From positions 6,448,001 through 6,512,000 of the forward strand of contig NZ_CP034539.1 in the NCBI RefSeq assembly GCF_003963535.1: a DNA stretch of 64,000 bases, written 5' to 3'. Positions 50,298-59,677 of this stretch are shown in pieces. Origin of the DNA: Streptomyces cyaneochromogenes. GTDB lineage: Bacteria > Actinomycetota > Actinomycetes > Streptomycetales > Streptomycetaceae. A model generated the notes under the pieces. It did not search any database. It saw only the letters and a program-made list of their open reading frames with translations, and was not told where the DNA came from. How positions within the stretch are numbered: position 1 is the stretch's first letter; each line of letters starts with the position of its first letter. The translations under genes and the position numbers were made by a program.

Positions 50298-50824
50298 TTG
50301 GCCACCACCTCGGCCAGCTTGTCGAGGCGCGCGGCGGTGAGTTCCAGCCAGCGCAGATCGGCCTCCAGGTGGAACAGGGCGTGGTCGCAGATGAGCTGAT
50401 CGGCGAGATCGCCCTTGCGCTTGCGGTCGGTGAGGATCCGCATCATGCGCAGGTGCTCGGCGCGCTGGGTGTCGAGGATGTCGGCAGCGTTGCGCCGGGT
50501 GAGCAGGGCGAGGACGACCTTGGTGTAGAGGGTCGACTGGAGGTACGGCTCCGGCTTCTCGGGCGTCGCGAGCCACCGCTGTACGTCGGTGATGCCGGCG
50601 TCGGTGATCGCGTACCGCTTCCGCTCGGGCCCGCCGCCGGGCTCGATCCCGTCGACCTCGACGAGCCCGTTCTTCAGCAGCCGGGACATCGTGGAGTAGA
50701 CCTGGCCGTAGTGCAGCGGCCGGTCGTGACCGAACTTCTCGTCGAAGGCCCGCTTGAGGTCGTAACCGTGGCGGGGGCCCGATTCCAGGAGCCCTAGAAG
50801 GGTGTGACCGATGGACATGGCCAT
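50294..50824 (-). CDS. PadR-family transcriptional regulator
   Basis: 176 residues (ATG 50824, or ATG 50818). Winged helix: LLGLLESGPRHGYDLKRAFD with HYGQVYSTMSRLLKNGLVEV, then GGPERKRYAITDAGITDVQR. The C-terminal helical domain (~95-176) mediates dimers, as in subfamily 1. It probably represses its own operon. TGTATACGC repeats lie 15-36 nt upstream of the ATG. Confidence 0.9.
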   Translation of the reverse strand: MAMSIGHTLLGLLESGPRHGYDLKRAFDEKFGHDRPLHYGQVYSTMSRLLKNGLVEVDGIEPGGGPERKRYAITDAGITDVQRWLATPEKPEPYLQSTLYTKVVLALLTRRNAADILDTQRAEHLRMMRILTDRKRKGDLADQLICDHALFHLEADLRWLELTAARLDKLAEVVAK

Positions 50825-50838
50825 GACTCTACATGGGG

Positions 50839-50860
50839 TGTATACGCCGCATGTATACGC
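50839..50860. promoter_or_regulatory. candidate PadR operator
   Basis: TGTATACGC occurs at 50839-50847 and again at 50852-50860. Each copy contains the palindrome GTATAC, so the pair also reads as an inverted repeat, GTATAC-N7-GTATAC. It sits at the promoter of the padR-ABC operon. Confidence 0.6.
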
Positions 50861-50923
50861 GGAGTGTGTAGGTGGTGGCGTGGGGTGGGAAGGCCCAGGT
50901 GGGGGCCGATTGTCACGGTTCTG

Positions 50924-51169
50924 CTACTGGCGTTCGGGAGGGTTCGCGGGAGGGCGCCCCCGGCGCGCGATCGGCTTGGCCTCGCCCGGCAGTCGGCCCG
51001 CCTCCGCGAGGGCGCGTCGCAGCAGGAACTCGATCTGCGCGTTGGCCGAACGCAGCTCGTCGCCGGCCCACCGTGCGAGCGCCTCGTACACCGACGGGTC
51101 GAGCCGCAGCAGTACCTGCTTGCGCTGCGGCCGACCTTGAGGGGGCGAGCCCCCGGAGGGATCCGTCAC
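50924..51169 (-). CDS. small ribbon-helix-helix-like protein
   Basis: 81 residues from GTG overlapping the band-7 stop. The core KQVLLRLDPSVYEALARWAG with DELRSANAQIEFLLRRALAE is a ribbon-helix-helix pattern (short beta strand, then two helices), flanked by a basic Gly/Pro/Arg tail. RHH proteins bind DNA as dimers and are often antitoxins or repressors. No toxin gene is adjacent. Coupling to a band-7 protein suggests it senses or regulates that gene. Confidence 0.72.
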   Translation of the reverse strand: MTDPSGGSPPQGRPQRKQVLLRLDPSVYEALARWAGDELRSANAQIEFLLRRALAEAGRLPGEAKPIARRGRPPANPPERQ

Positions 51170-52113
51170 TGGTAGAGCGTCCCGGTGTTGAGGACCGGCT
51201 GCGGGGACCTGTCGCCGCACAGCACGACCATCAGGTTCGACACCATCGCCGCCTTCCGCTCTTCGTCCAGCTCCACGATGTCCCGCTCGGAGATCCGCGC
51301 GAGCGCCGCCTCGACCATGCCCACCGCCCCGTCGACGATCTGCCGCCGGGCCGCGACGACCGCTCCGGCCTGCTGTCGCTGGAGCATCGCGGAGGCGATC
51401 TCGGGAGCGTACGCGAGATGCGTGAAGCGCGACTCGATGATCTGCACGCCGGCCGCCTCCACGCGCGCGTGCAGCTCGAAGGCGAGCTTCTCGGTGATCT
51501 CCTCGGCGTTGCCGCGCAGCGACAGGCCGCCCTCGTCATGGGCGTCGTAGGGGTACTCGATGGCGATGTGCCGCACGGCCGCCTCCGTCTGCGTGGCCAC
51601 GAACTCGAGGTAGTTGTCCACCTCGAACGTCGCCTGTGCGGTGTCCTCGACCTTCCACACCACGACCGCGGCGAGCTCGATCGGGTTGCCGTAGGCGTCG
51701 TTGACCTTGAGGACGGCCGTCTCGTGGTTGCGGACCCGGGTCGAGATCTTCGTGCGGGACGTGAGGGGGTTCACCCAGCGCAGCCCGTCCGTCCGGATCG
51801 TCCCCCGGTACCGCCCGAAGAGCTGGACGACACGCGCCTCGCCCGGCGCGACCATGTTCAGCCCGCACATGGCCAGGACGGAGGCGATGAGGACCAGGAT
51901 GCCGACGATGATCAGCGCCGCCTTGGCGCCGGCCCCGGAGACCGCCCCGGCGCTGACGAGCAACCCCGCGCCGAGCAGCAGCCCGACGAGGCCGAGCAGC
52001 AGGGCGAGCCCGCCGCTGATGCTGTGCGCCGTGAACTCCCGCACGCGCGGTGCGGGCATCTCGGGTATGTCGGCGGCGACGTCGGATGTCGCGTCGTTCT
52101 TGTCGTTCGGCAT
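51166..52113 (-). CDS. SPFH/band-7 membrane scaffold protein
   Basis: 315 residues. Two N-terminal helices (SGGLALLLGLVGLLLGAGLL and AALIIVGILVLIASVLAMCG) precede the SPFH domain (VAPGEARVVQLFGRYRGTIR to ARVEAAGVQIIESRFTHLAY) and a flotillin-like helical tail (MLQRQQAGAVVAARRQIVDG). It organises membrane microdomains and quality-control complexes. GGGGGA precedes the ATG. A perfect 14-bp palindrome lies 39 nt upstream. Confidence 0.88.
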   Translation of the reverse strand: MPNDKNDATSDVAADIPEMPAPRVREFTAHSISGGLALLLGLVGLLLGAGLLVSAGAVSGAGAKAALIIVGILVLIASVLAMCGLNMVAPGEARVVQLFGRYRGTIRTDGLRWVNPLTSRTKISTRVRNHETAVLKVNDAYGNPIELAAVVVWKVEDTAQATFEVDNYLEFVATQTEAAVRHIAIEYPYDAHDEGGLSLRGNAEEITEKLAFELHARVEAAGVQIIESRFTHLAYAPEIASAMLQRQQAGAVVAARRQIVDGAVGMVEAALARISERDIVELDEERKAAMVSNLMVVLCGDRSPQPVLNTGTLYQ

Positions 52114-52151
52114 GGATGGTCCCCCGTCCAACTGATGGCTTTGGTCTATCT

Positions 52152-52165
52152 AAGTGATATCACTT
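52152..52165. promoter_or_regulatory. perfect 14-bp palindromic operator upstream of the band-7 gene
   Basis: AAGTGATATCACTT is fully self-complementary and AT-rich against a GC-rich background. It lies 39-52 nt upstream of the band-7 start, at a promoter position. The cognate protein is unknown; GntR- or RHH-type regulators bind such sites. Confidence 0.6.
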
Positions 52166-52358
52166 TACCCCGTTCGAGCAACCCTATGCCTCCCTCGGCC
52201 GTCGGTTCCGTTGGGACAGGTGCTGATTGTCACGTCCGTAAAAGACCGGATCGGCAGTCCTTTGTCACAACTTCCGGTGTTAGCTTTCTGAGCTGACCCG
52301 AGCGGCGAACCCGTGTTGCAGGCGTGCACACAAAAGCGAAGCGGAGCGGAACGGACCC

Positions 52359-54761
52359 ATGGGACGAGCGGAAGAGAGACGAGCACGGCAGCGCGGTGGC
52401 CGCCGCGCCGCCCCCCGGCGTTCGTCCGGGCCTCCGTCGAACACCGGGGGCAGCCCGTCGGCCACCGTCGTCGGCACACCGTCGGACGCGGTCGGCGGCC
52501 GGGCCGCGGCCCGCCGGGCGGCCAAGGGCAGGGGCAACGGCAGGAGCGGGGACGGCAAGGGCCGAATACGCCGGCTGTTCACCTGGAAGAAGATGCTGGG
52601 CACGTTCCTCGGCACGTGCCTGCTCGCCATCGGTGCCTTCGTCGCCCTGTATCTGTACGTGGACATCCCGAAGGACAACGCCGCCGCCCAGGCCGCCCGG
52701 CGCCAGAGCAACATCTACAAGTTCAGCGACGGCTCGACCCTGGCCCGCGACGGCAAGGTCAACCGCGAGATCGTGGCTCTGTCCAAGGTGCCGAAGGAGG
52801 TCCGGAACACCTTCGTCGCCGCTGAGAACAAGTCCTTCTACAAGGACAACGGCATCGACCTGAAGGGCACGGCCCGCGGTGTGCTCAACACGCTGATGGG
52901 CAAGGGCGCGCAGGGCGGTTCGACGATCACCCAGCAGTACGTCAAGAACTACTACCTCAGCCAGGAACAGACCGTCAGTCGCAAGCTCAGGGAGATAGTC
53001 ATCTCCTTGAAGGTCGACCGCGAGATGTCGAAGGACGAGATCCTGGCCGGCTACATCAACACCAGCTACTACGGCCGCAACGCCTACGGCATCCAGGCCG
53101 CCGCCCAGGCCTACTACGGCGTCGACGCCGACAAGCTCAAGGTCGAACAGGGCGCCTATCTCGCCGCGTTGCTGCAGGCGCCGAGCCAGTACGACTGGGA
53201 AATCGCCTCCGACACCGGCAAGGAGCTGGTCACGGCCCGCTGGAACTACGTCCTGGACAACATGGTCGAGGAGGGCTGGCTGGACAAGACCGAGCGCCAG
53301 GGCATGAAGTTCCCGGTTCCCAAGCCGCCGAAGCCCGCCGCCGGACTGGAGGGCCAGAAGGGCTATCTGGTCGGGCTCGCCAACCGTCAGCTGGAGGACC
53401 AGCTGATGAAGGAGCAGGGCCTCAGCCGCTCCCAGGCCGAAGCGGCCGTCGTCGACCAGGGCTGGACCATCACCCTGAACATCGACAAGAAGAAGCAGGC
53501 CCAGCTGGAGAAGGCCGTCAAGGCGCAGCTGACGAGCAAGCTGGACGCGAAGAAGCGCAAGGTCGACGCGGACATCCAGGCCGGCGCGGTCTCCGTCGAT
53601 CCCAAGACCGGCAAGGTCGTGGCGCTGTACGGCGGGGTGGACTACTTCGAGCACTACACGAGCAACGCGACCCGCACGGACTACCAGCCCGCCTCCACGT
53701 TCAAGCCGGTGATCCTGGCCGCCGCGCTGGAGGAGAACGCCGAGACCAGGTCCGGCAAGCCGATCACCGCGAACACGATCTACGACGGCACCAGCAAGCG
53801 GCAGGTCCTGGACAGCGACGGCGACAAGGTCGGCTTCGCCCCCGAGAACGAGGACGACGAGAACTACGGCGACGTCACCGTCCAGACGGCGATGAACAAG
53901 TCCATCAACTCCGTCTTCGCGCAGATGGGCGTCGACGTCGGCATGAAGAACGTCATGGACGTGGCCGGCAAGCTCGGCATGGACGTCGCCGACGAGCAGG
54001 CCGTACCCGCCCAGACCCTGGGCACCATGGGCGCGAGCCCGCTGCAGATGGCAGGCGTGTACGCCACCCTGGACAACCACGGACAGAAGGTCACACCGAG
54101 CATCATCAAGACGGCCGAGCACAACAGCCAGGCGGTCGAGATGCCGAACCCGGTCGGCGAGCAGGTCATCAGCCGCAAGGTCGCCGACACCGTGACCTCG
54201 GTGCTGACGGGCGTGGTCGACGACGGTACGGCCCGCAGGTCCGTGGCGAACAACCCCGAGCGCGACGGCCAGAAGGTCGCCGGCAAGACGGGTACGTCCG
54301 ACGACAACAAGTCGGCCTGGTTCACCGGCTACACGCCCGACCTGGTCACCTCGGTCGGCCTGTTCGGCGAGGACGACAAGACCCACGCCCAGACCAAGAT
54401 GTACGGCGCGGGCGGCGAGGAGCGCGTCAACGGCGGTGACTTCCCGGCGGAGATCTGGGCGGCGTACATGTTCGGCGTGACGAAGCCGGACGCCAAGTTC
54501 GACCTCGACACCGACCAGGGCGCGGCGGTCCAGCCGACCTGGACGCCGACACCGACCCAGGAACCGACGACGCAGGAGCCGACGGAGGAACCGACGACTC
54601 AGAAGCCGACGGAGACGCCGACGACGCAGGAGCCGACGGAGACGCCGACGACGCAGGAGCCGACGGAGGAGCCGACGACCGAGCCGCCGACGCAGGAGCC
54701 GACGACCGAACCGACGGACGACATCACGTTGGACCCGGTCAGACCCGGAAACGACCAGTAG
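52359..54761 (+). CDS. class A penicillin-binding protein (transglycosylase/transpeptidase)
   Basis: 800 residues. A basic cytoplasmic start (~1-75) and one helix (~80-100) are followed by the GT51 domain: AAENKSFYKDNGIDLKGTAR (catalytic Glu ~156; the usual EDRxFxxH reads ENKSFYKDN) and GGSTITQQYVKNYY. The transpeptidase has STFK (~446), SIN in NKSINSVFAQ and KTG in AGKTGTSD (~643). The tail (from ~725) is an EPT/TPT repeat. It polymerises and crosslinks peptidoglycan. Conserved motifs are present, but the Glu-Asn change merits note. Confidence 0.9.
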   Translation: MGRAEERRARQRGGRRAAPRRSSGPPSNTGGSPSATVVGTPSDAVGGRAAARRAAKGRGNGRSGDGKGRIRRLFTWKKMLGTFLGTCLLAIGAFVALYLYVDIPKDNAAAQAARRQSNIYKFSDGSTLARDGKVNREIVALSKVPKEVRNTFVAAENKSFYKDNGIDLKGTARGVLNTLMGKGAQGGSTITQQYVKNYYLSQEQTVSRKLREIVISLKVDREMSKDEILAGYINTSYYGRNAYGIQAAAQAYYGVDADKLKVEQGAYLAALLQAPSQYDWEIASDTGKELVTARWNYVLDNMVEEGWLDKTERQGMKFPVPKPPKPAAGLEGQKGYLVGLANRQLEDQLMKEQGLSRSQAEAAVVDQGWTITLNIDKKKQAQLEKAVKAQLTSKLDAKKRKVDADIQAGAVSVDPKTGKVVALYGGVDYFEHYTSNATRTDYQPASTFKPVILAAALEENAETRSGKPITANTIYDGTSKRQVLDSDGDKVGFAPENEDDENYGDVTVQTAMNKSINSVFAQMGVDVGMKNVMDVAGKLGMDVADEQAVPAQTLGTMGASPLQMAGVYATLDNHGQKVTPSIIKTAEHNSQAVEMPNPVGEQVISRKVADTVTSVLTGVVDDGTARRSVANNPERDGQKVAGKTGTSDDNKSAWFTGYTPDLVTSVGLFGEDDKTHAQTKMYGAGGEERVNGGDFPAEIWAAYMFGVTKPDAKFDLDTDQGAAVQPTWTPTPTQEPTTQEPTEEPTTQKPTETPTTQEPTETPTTQEPTEEPTTEPPTQEPTTEPTDDITLDPVRPGNDQ
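54541..54720 (+). repeat. EPT/TPT-encoding repeat at the PBP 3' end
   Basis: Imperfect units such as ACGCAGGAGCCGACGGAG encode TQEPTE and TPTTQE. It forms a wall-spanning or disordered linker tail. Confidence 0.8.
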
Positions 54762-54765
54762 GACA

Positions 54766-54841
54766 GCGCCCCTGAAAGGGGCGCGGGGAACTGCGCGACC
54801 AGCCACGACGCACAAGCAGTCGGCGGTCCGCAGTTCCCCCC
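54766..54841 (+). repeat. hairpin terminator plus dispersed intergenic repeat
   Basis: GCGCCCCT (54766-54773) and AGGGGCGC (54777-54784) form a stem directly after the PBP stop. The segment continues GCGGGGAACTGCGCGACCAG and ends CGGTCCGCAGTTCCCCCC. It shares AGGGGCGCGGGG, CGACC(A/G)GCCACGA and CGGTCCGCAGTTCCC with 62811-62906, a repeat type common in streptomycete intergenic DNA. Confidence 0.7.
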
Positions 54842-54848
54842 ACGGCGC

Positions 54849-56978
54849 TCAGCCGCGATTCAACTCGAACCAGACGACTTTCCCGGTACTCAACCGTGTC
54901 GCTCCCCACCGCCGGGCCAGCCGGTTCACCAGGTACAACCCGCGACCACCTTCATCCGTGGCCCGGGCCTGCCGCAGCCGCGGCAACTGCGGCACGTCGT
55001 CACCGACCTCGCACCGCAGCACATCGGTCCGCAGCAGCCGCAGCGTCACCGGCCGCGAGGCATACCGCACCGCGTTGGTGACGACCTCGCTGACCAGCAG
55101 CTCGACGGAGTCGGTGAGTTCCTCCAGGCCCCATCGGGCCAGCGCACGCCGGGCCAGCCGCCGGGCACGGCCGGGCGCCGCATCCTCCGGCTCCAGGAAC
55201 CAGTACGCCACGTCGCTGGGCGCGATCCCGTCGAAGCGGGCGGCGAGCAGCGCGATGTCGTCGTCCCGGTCACCCGGGCCGAGCATGTCGAGGACCTCGT
55301 CGCACAGGGCTTCCAGGGGCGGCGGGTGGTCCGGGCCGGTGAGCTGCGCGGTGGCGGCGAGCTTCTCGCGCAGCTGCTCTATGCCGGTCCATACGTCGCG
55401 CAGCCGGGACTCGACCAGGCCGTCGGTGTAGAGGAGCAGGGTGGCTCCGGCCGGCGCGTCCAGCTCCACCGCCTCGAAGTCGACGCCGCCGACGCCGATG
55501 GGGGCGCCCGCGGGGACGCGCAGCACCTCCGCGCGACCGCCCAGGTGGAGCAGGACGGGCGGCGGATGGCCGGCGTTGGCGATGGTGATGCGGTGCGATA
55601 CCGGGTCGTAGACCGCGTACAGGCAGGTCGCCATCCGGTCGGTGCCCAGGCGCTGGGCCTGTTCGTCGAGGTGGTGCAGGACCTCCTGCGGGGGCAGGTC
55701 GAGGCCGGCGAGGGTCTGCGCCGTGGTGCGCAGCTGGCCCATGATCGCGGCGGACGTCATGGAGTGGCCCATGACGTCGCCGACGACCAGGGCGACGCGG
55801 CTGCCCGGCAGGGGGATCGCGTCGTACCAGTCGCCGCCCACCCGGGCCGTCTCGGCCGCCGGGAGGTAGCGGGAGGCCAGCCGTACGCCCGTCGGACGCG
55901 GCAGTGTCTCCGGCAGCATGGTGCGCTGCAGCTCGTCGGCGATGTACGCCTCGCGGCCGTACAGCACCGCCTTGTCGATGCCGAGCGCGCTGTGCGTGGC
56001 GAGCTGGGCGGCGACCAGGAGGTCGTCGGGCTCGAAGGCGATGCGGTCGGGGCGGCGCAGGAAGACCGCGGCGCCGATGACGCGGCGGCGGCCGCGCAGC
56101 GGGGCGAGGATCGCGCGCTGGCCGTCGGGGATGATCAGCTGGCCGTCGTCGCCGAGGAGTTCGGGCAGGGCGGCGCGGGCGGCCGGCGCGTCGGCGAACA
56201 CGGGACGTACGCCGCGCAGCACCTCGGCGAGGGCGCCGCCTGGCCGCACCTCGCACAGTTCGGCGGTGAGGGAGGACAGTTCGGCCAGTTCGGCCGGCTC
56301 CGGCGGTGTCTGCGCGGGCAGGAAGCCGCCGCCCTCGGTGTCCCGCTCCTCCGGGATGCGGTCGGTGCGGCGCAGCCGCAGCACGACGGGCCCCGTGGGC
56401 CGTTCGTCGCCGACCGGCAGCGGGTCGCGCAGGTAGACGAGGATCGCGTCGGAGAAGGTCGGCACGGTCGCCCGGCACAGCCCCATCACGATCTCGTCCA
56501 GGTCGATGCCGCGCGCGATCCGCCGGGTGGCGGCGCCCACGAAGCGCAGCCGGTCACCGTCCCGCCGCATCGGCGTGGGCCGGCCGGGTGGCAGGCCCTG
56601 CCCGGTGCGCCGCTCGGCGGACGCCTGCGACTGCTCGGTGCCGGGCTGGGGCGGTATGGCCTCCGGTACGGGGCGCGGCCGGTGCGTGTCGGGCTCGGCG
56701 GCGACGGAGGGCTGCGAGTGCTCGGGGCCGTTGCCGGCGATGACTGGGGGCTCCTTGCTCGGGCCGGACGGCGTGGTGGTGCCCGGCGTGGAAGGGGTCT
56801 CTCCGGTGCGCGCCTGCACGGGTAAGGCGGAACCGCCGCCAGGGGTGTGCGACGGCGTGGAGTGCGTCGTCGACGGTGTCGAGGTACGCACGAGCGCCCC
56901 GCGGGGCTCCGCGGGGTCGACGCCCGTCTCGGGGCGTTCGAAGGAGGTCGGCTGCTCCGTCACGCCTTTCGAATCCAT
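54849..56978 (-). CDS. GAF-SpoIIE phosphatase-HATPase regulator
   Basis: 709 residues from ATG at 56978; a GTG at 56963 is also possible. A disordered Ser/Pro/Thr N-terminus (~1-130) precedes a GAF domain (~150-330, LRFVGAATRRIARGIDLDEI onwards), the PP2C/SpoIIE domain (~340-560: GDWYDAIPLPGSRVALVVGD with VMGHSMTSA, and DDDIALLAARFD) and a C-terminal HATPase (~580-709: VSEVVTNAVRYASRP, EGGRGLYLVNRLARRWG). It dephosphorylates anti-anti-sigma proteins and may also act as a switch kinase. Next to a PBP gene, so a wall-stress link is possible. Confidence 0.88.
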   Translation of the reverse strand: MDSKGVTEQPTSFERPETGVDPAEPRGALVRTSTPSTTHSTPSHTPGGGSALPVQARTGETPSTPGTTTPSGPSKEPPVIAGNGPEHSQPSVAAEPDTHRPRPVPEAIPPQPGTEQSQASAERRTGQGLPPGRPTPMRRDGDRLRFVGAATRRIARGIDLDEIVMGLCRATVPTFSDAILVYLRDPLPVGDERPTGPVVLRLRRTDRIPEERDTEGGGFLPAQTPPEPAELAELSSLTAELCEVRPGGALAEVLRGVRPVFADAPAARAALPELLGDDGQLIIPDGQRAILAPLRGRRRVIGAAVFLRRPDRIAFEPDDLLVAAQLATHSALGIDKAVLYGREAYIADELQRTMLPETLPRPTGVRLASRYLPAAETARVGGDWYDAIPLPGSRVALVVGDVMGHSMTSAAIMGQLRTTAQTLAGLDLPPQEVLHHLDEQAQRLGTDRMATCLYAVYDPVSHRITIANAGHPPPVLLHLGGRAEVLRVPAGAPIGVGGVDFEAVELDAPAGATLLLYTDGLVESRLRDVWTGIEQLREKLAATAQLTGPDHPPPLEALCDEVLDMLGPGDRDDDIALLAARFDGIAPSDVAYWFLEPEDAAPGRARRLARRALARWGLEELTDSVELLVSEVVTNAVRYASRPVTLRLLRTDVLRCEVGDDVPQLPRLRQARATDEGGRGLYLVNRLARRWGATRLSTGKVVWFELNRG

Positions 56979-57255
56979 CCGTCCGGGGCTGCGCGCCGCG
57001 CGTGCAGTTCGTCCCGCCGAAACTCCGATACCCGGAATACGTGCCCCAGGAACGGAATTCCCGCGTGGCCAGAGGCAGTTCCTGTGCCGCCGGTGGAGCG
57101 TCTGCTCGTCCCGGCGTTGCCCTGGTAACCCTCGCTCACGTCCTGCCGCCCCTCGGTGACGATCGGTCAAGCCCGGTGCGCACTCCGGCCGTTGCCCTTG
57201 CGCGCCCTTGCGGAGGACGATCCTACGTTTGTTGCCCGGGGGCGCATCAAGGGTC

Positions 57256-57951
57256 TCACGAGGACTGGTGCGCGGGCGTGCGATCCCAGTCCTCAGGCAA
57301 AGAAGGTACAGCCCAGGAGGGATCCGGGCGCCAGTGCGGCCAGCCGTCGGCGAACGGCGGCCCCCACGCCCGGATCACCTCCACCGCGTCGTGCCCCGCC
57401 TCCCGCACCCGCGCGGCGACCCGTTCGTCGATCAGTCCGTCCCGCTGGGCCTGCGCGAACTCGTCCTCGTCACGCCAGTGCCAACTGCGGTCCGGGTGCA
57501 CGGAGATGTCGAGGAAGTGGTCCTCGGAGTCCACCCCGCCCGTCCAACGGGCCAGCGGCTCCTCAAGGTTCACGTACCAGTTCTTGAACTCCCACCCGGG
57601 CTCCCAGAACAGCCACACCGACCACGGCTCACCGGGCCGCGCGAGTTTCAGCACCCCGGTCCCGAACCAGCGGTCGCGCTGGACGGACCGCGGCTTGGTG
57701 TACCGGGTCTCAAGGGGTTCCAGGTGCACGGAGGTTCCGTCGGCGAGCACCGGCTTGACGCACTCCGTGCCCGGAGCCAGCCATACGGCGAGGAGCTCGT
57801 CGTCGTCCCGCACGACCGTGACGGGGCGCGCGATGTGGAAGCGACGGCCCGCGTTCTCCCGGTACCGCCACAGGATCTGTGTCCCGGGCGCCCAGAAGCC
57901 CGTCGACCCGCCCGCTTTCACTTCCGTCGTCACCGCTCCACCGTCTGCCAT
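57256..57951 (-). CDS. DUF402 phosphatase-like protein
   Basis: 231 residues. The DUF402 barrel has ILWRYRENAGRRFHIARPVT, WEFKNWYVNLEEPLARWTGG and DHFLDISVHPDRSWHWRDED with the family's acidic metal residues. Relatives include FomD-like and nucleoside di/triphosphate phosphatases (Ntdp). The nucleotide substrate is not established. Stands apart from neighbours. Confidence 0.83.
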   Translation of the reverse strand: MADGGAVTTEVKAGGSTGFWAPGTQILWRYRENAGRRFHIARPVTVVRDDDELLAVWLAPGTECVKPVLADGTSVHLEPLETRYTKPRSVQRDRWFGTGVLKLARPGEPWSVWLFWEPGWEFKNWYVNLEEPLARWTGGVDSEDHFLDISVHPDRSWHWRDEDEFAQAQRDGLIDERVAARVREAGHDAVEVIRAWGPPFADGWPHWRPDPSWAVPSLPEDWDRTPAHQSS

Positions 57952-58035
57952 GAACAGATATTAGGTGCCACGGGCATACGACGCTGCGGCACGTGTCATG
58001 GTTCACGCCGCGCTGGGCGTTCTTGCGACGACTGG

Positions 58036-59421
<1,386 letters not shown>

Positions 59422-59495
59422 ACCTGGGTAAGCGTGGGGGGCGACGCGGTTGTTCCTGCGCTGCGGCCATTCGTGGCTCGCTCGGGGAGTCTCGC

Positions 59496-59650
59496 CCGTC
59501 CCTGGGGGCTGCCGCCCCCAGACCCCGCTTCGGCCCGAAGAGCCTCGTCCTCAAAAGCCGGACAGGCTGAATTCAGCCCCTCCGGCGTTTGAGGAGCGGG
59601 GTCTGGGGCGGAGCCCCAGAAGGACGGGAAGGGTAGGGGCGGCGGGGGCG
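59496..59650. repeat. large inverted dispersed repeat between the two fumarase genes
   Basis: A 46-bp imperfect palindrome (59549-59594) centred on GAATTC has 20 of 23 matching arm positions. It is nested inside outer arms with GGGGGCTGCCGCCCCCAG on the left and GTCTGGGGCGGAGCCCCAG on the right. The whole element could form a cruciform or RNA hairpin and end the class I fumarase transcript. The right part recurs at 12694-12739. Confidence 0.75.
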
Positions 59651-59677
59651 AAAACCGTCTCCGCCGCGCCCCAGGTG

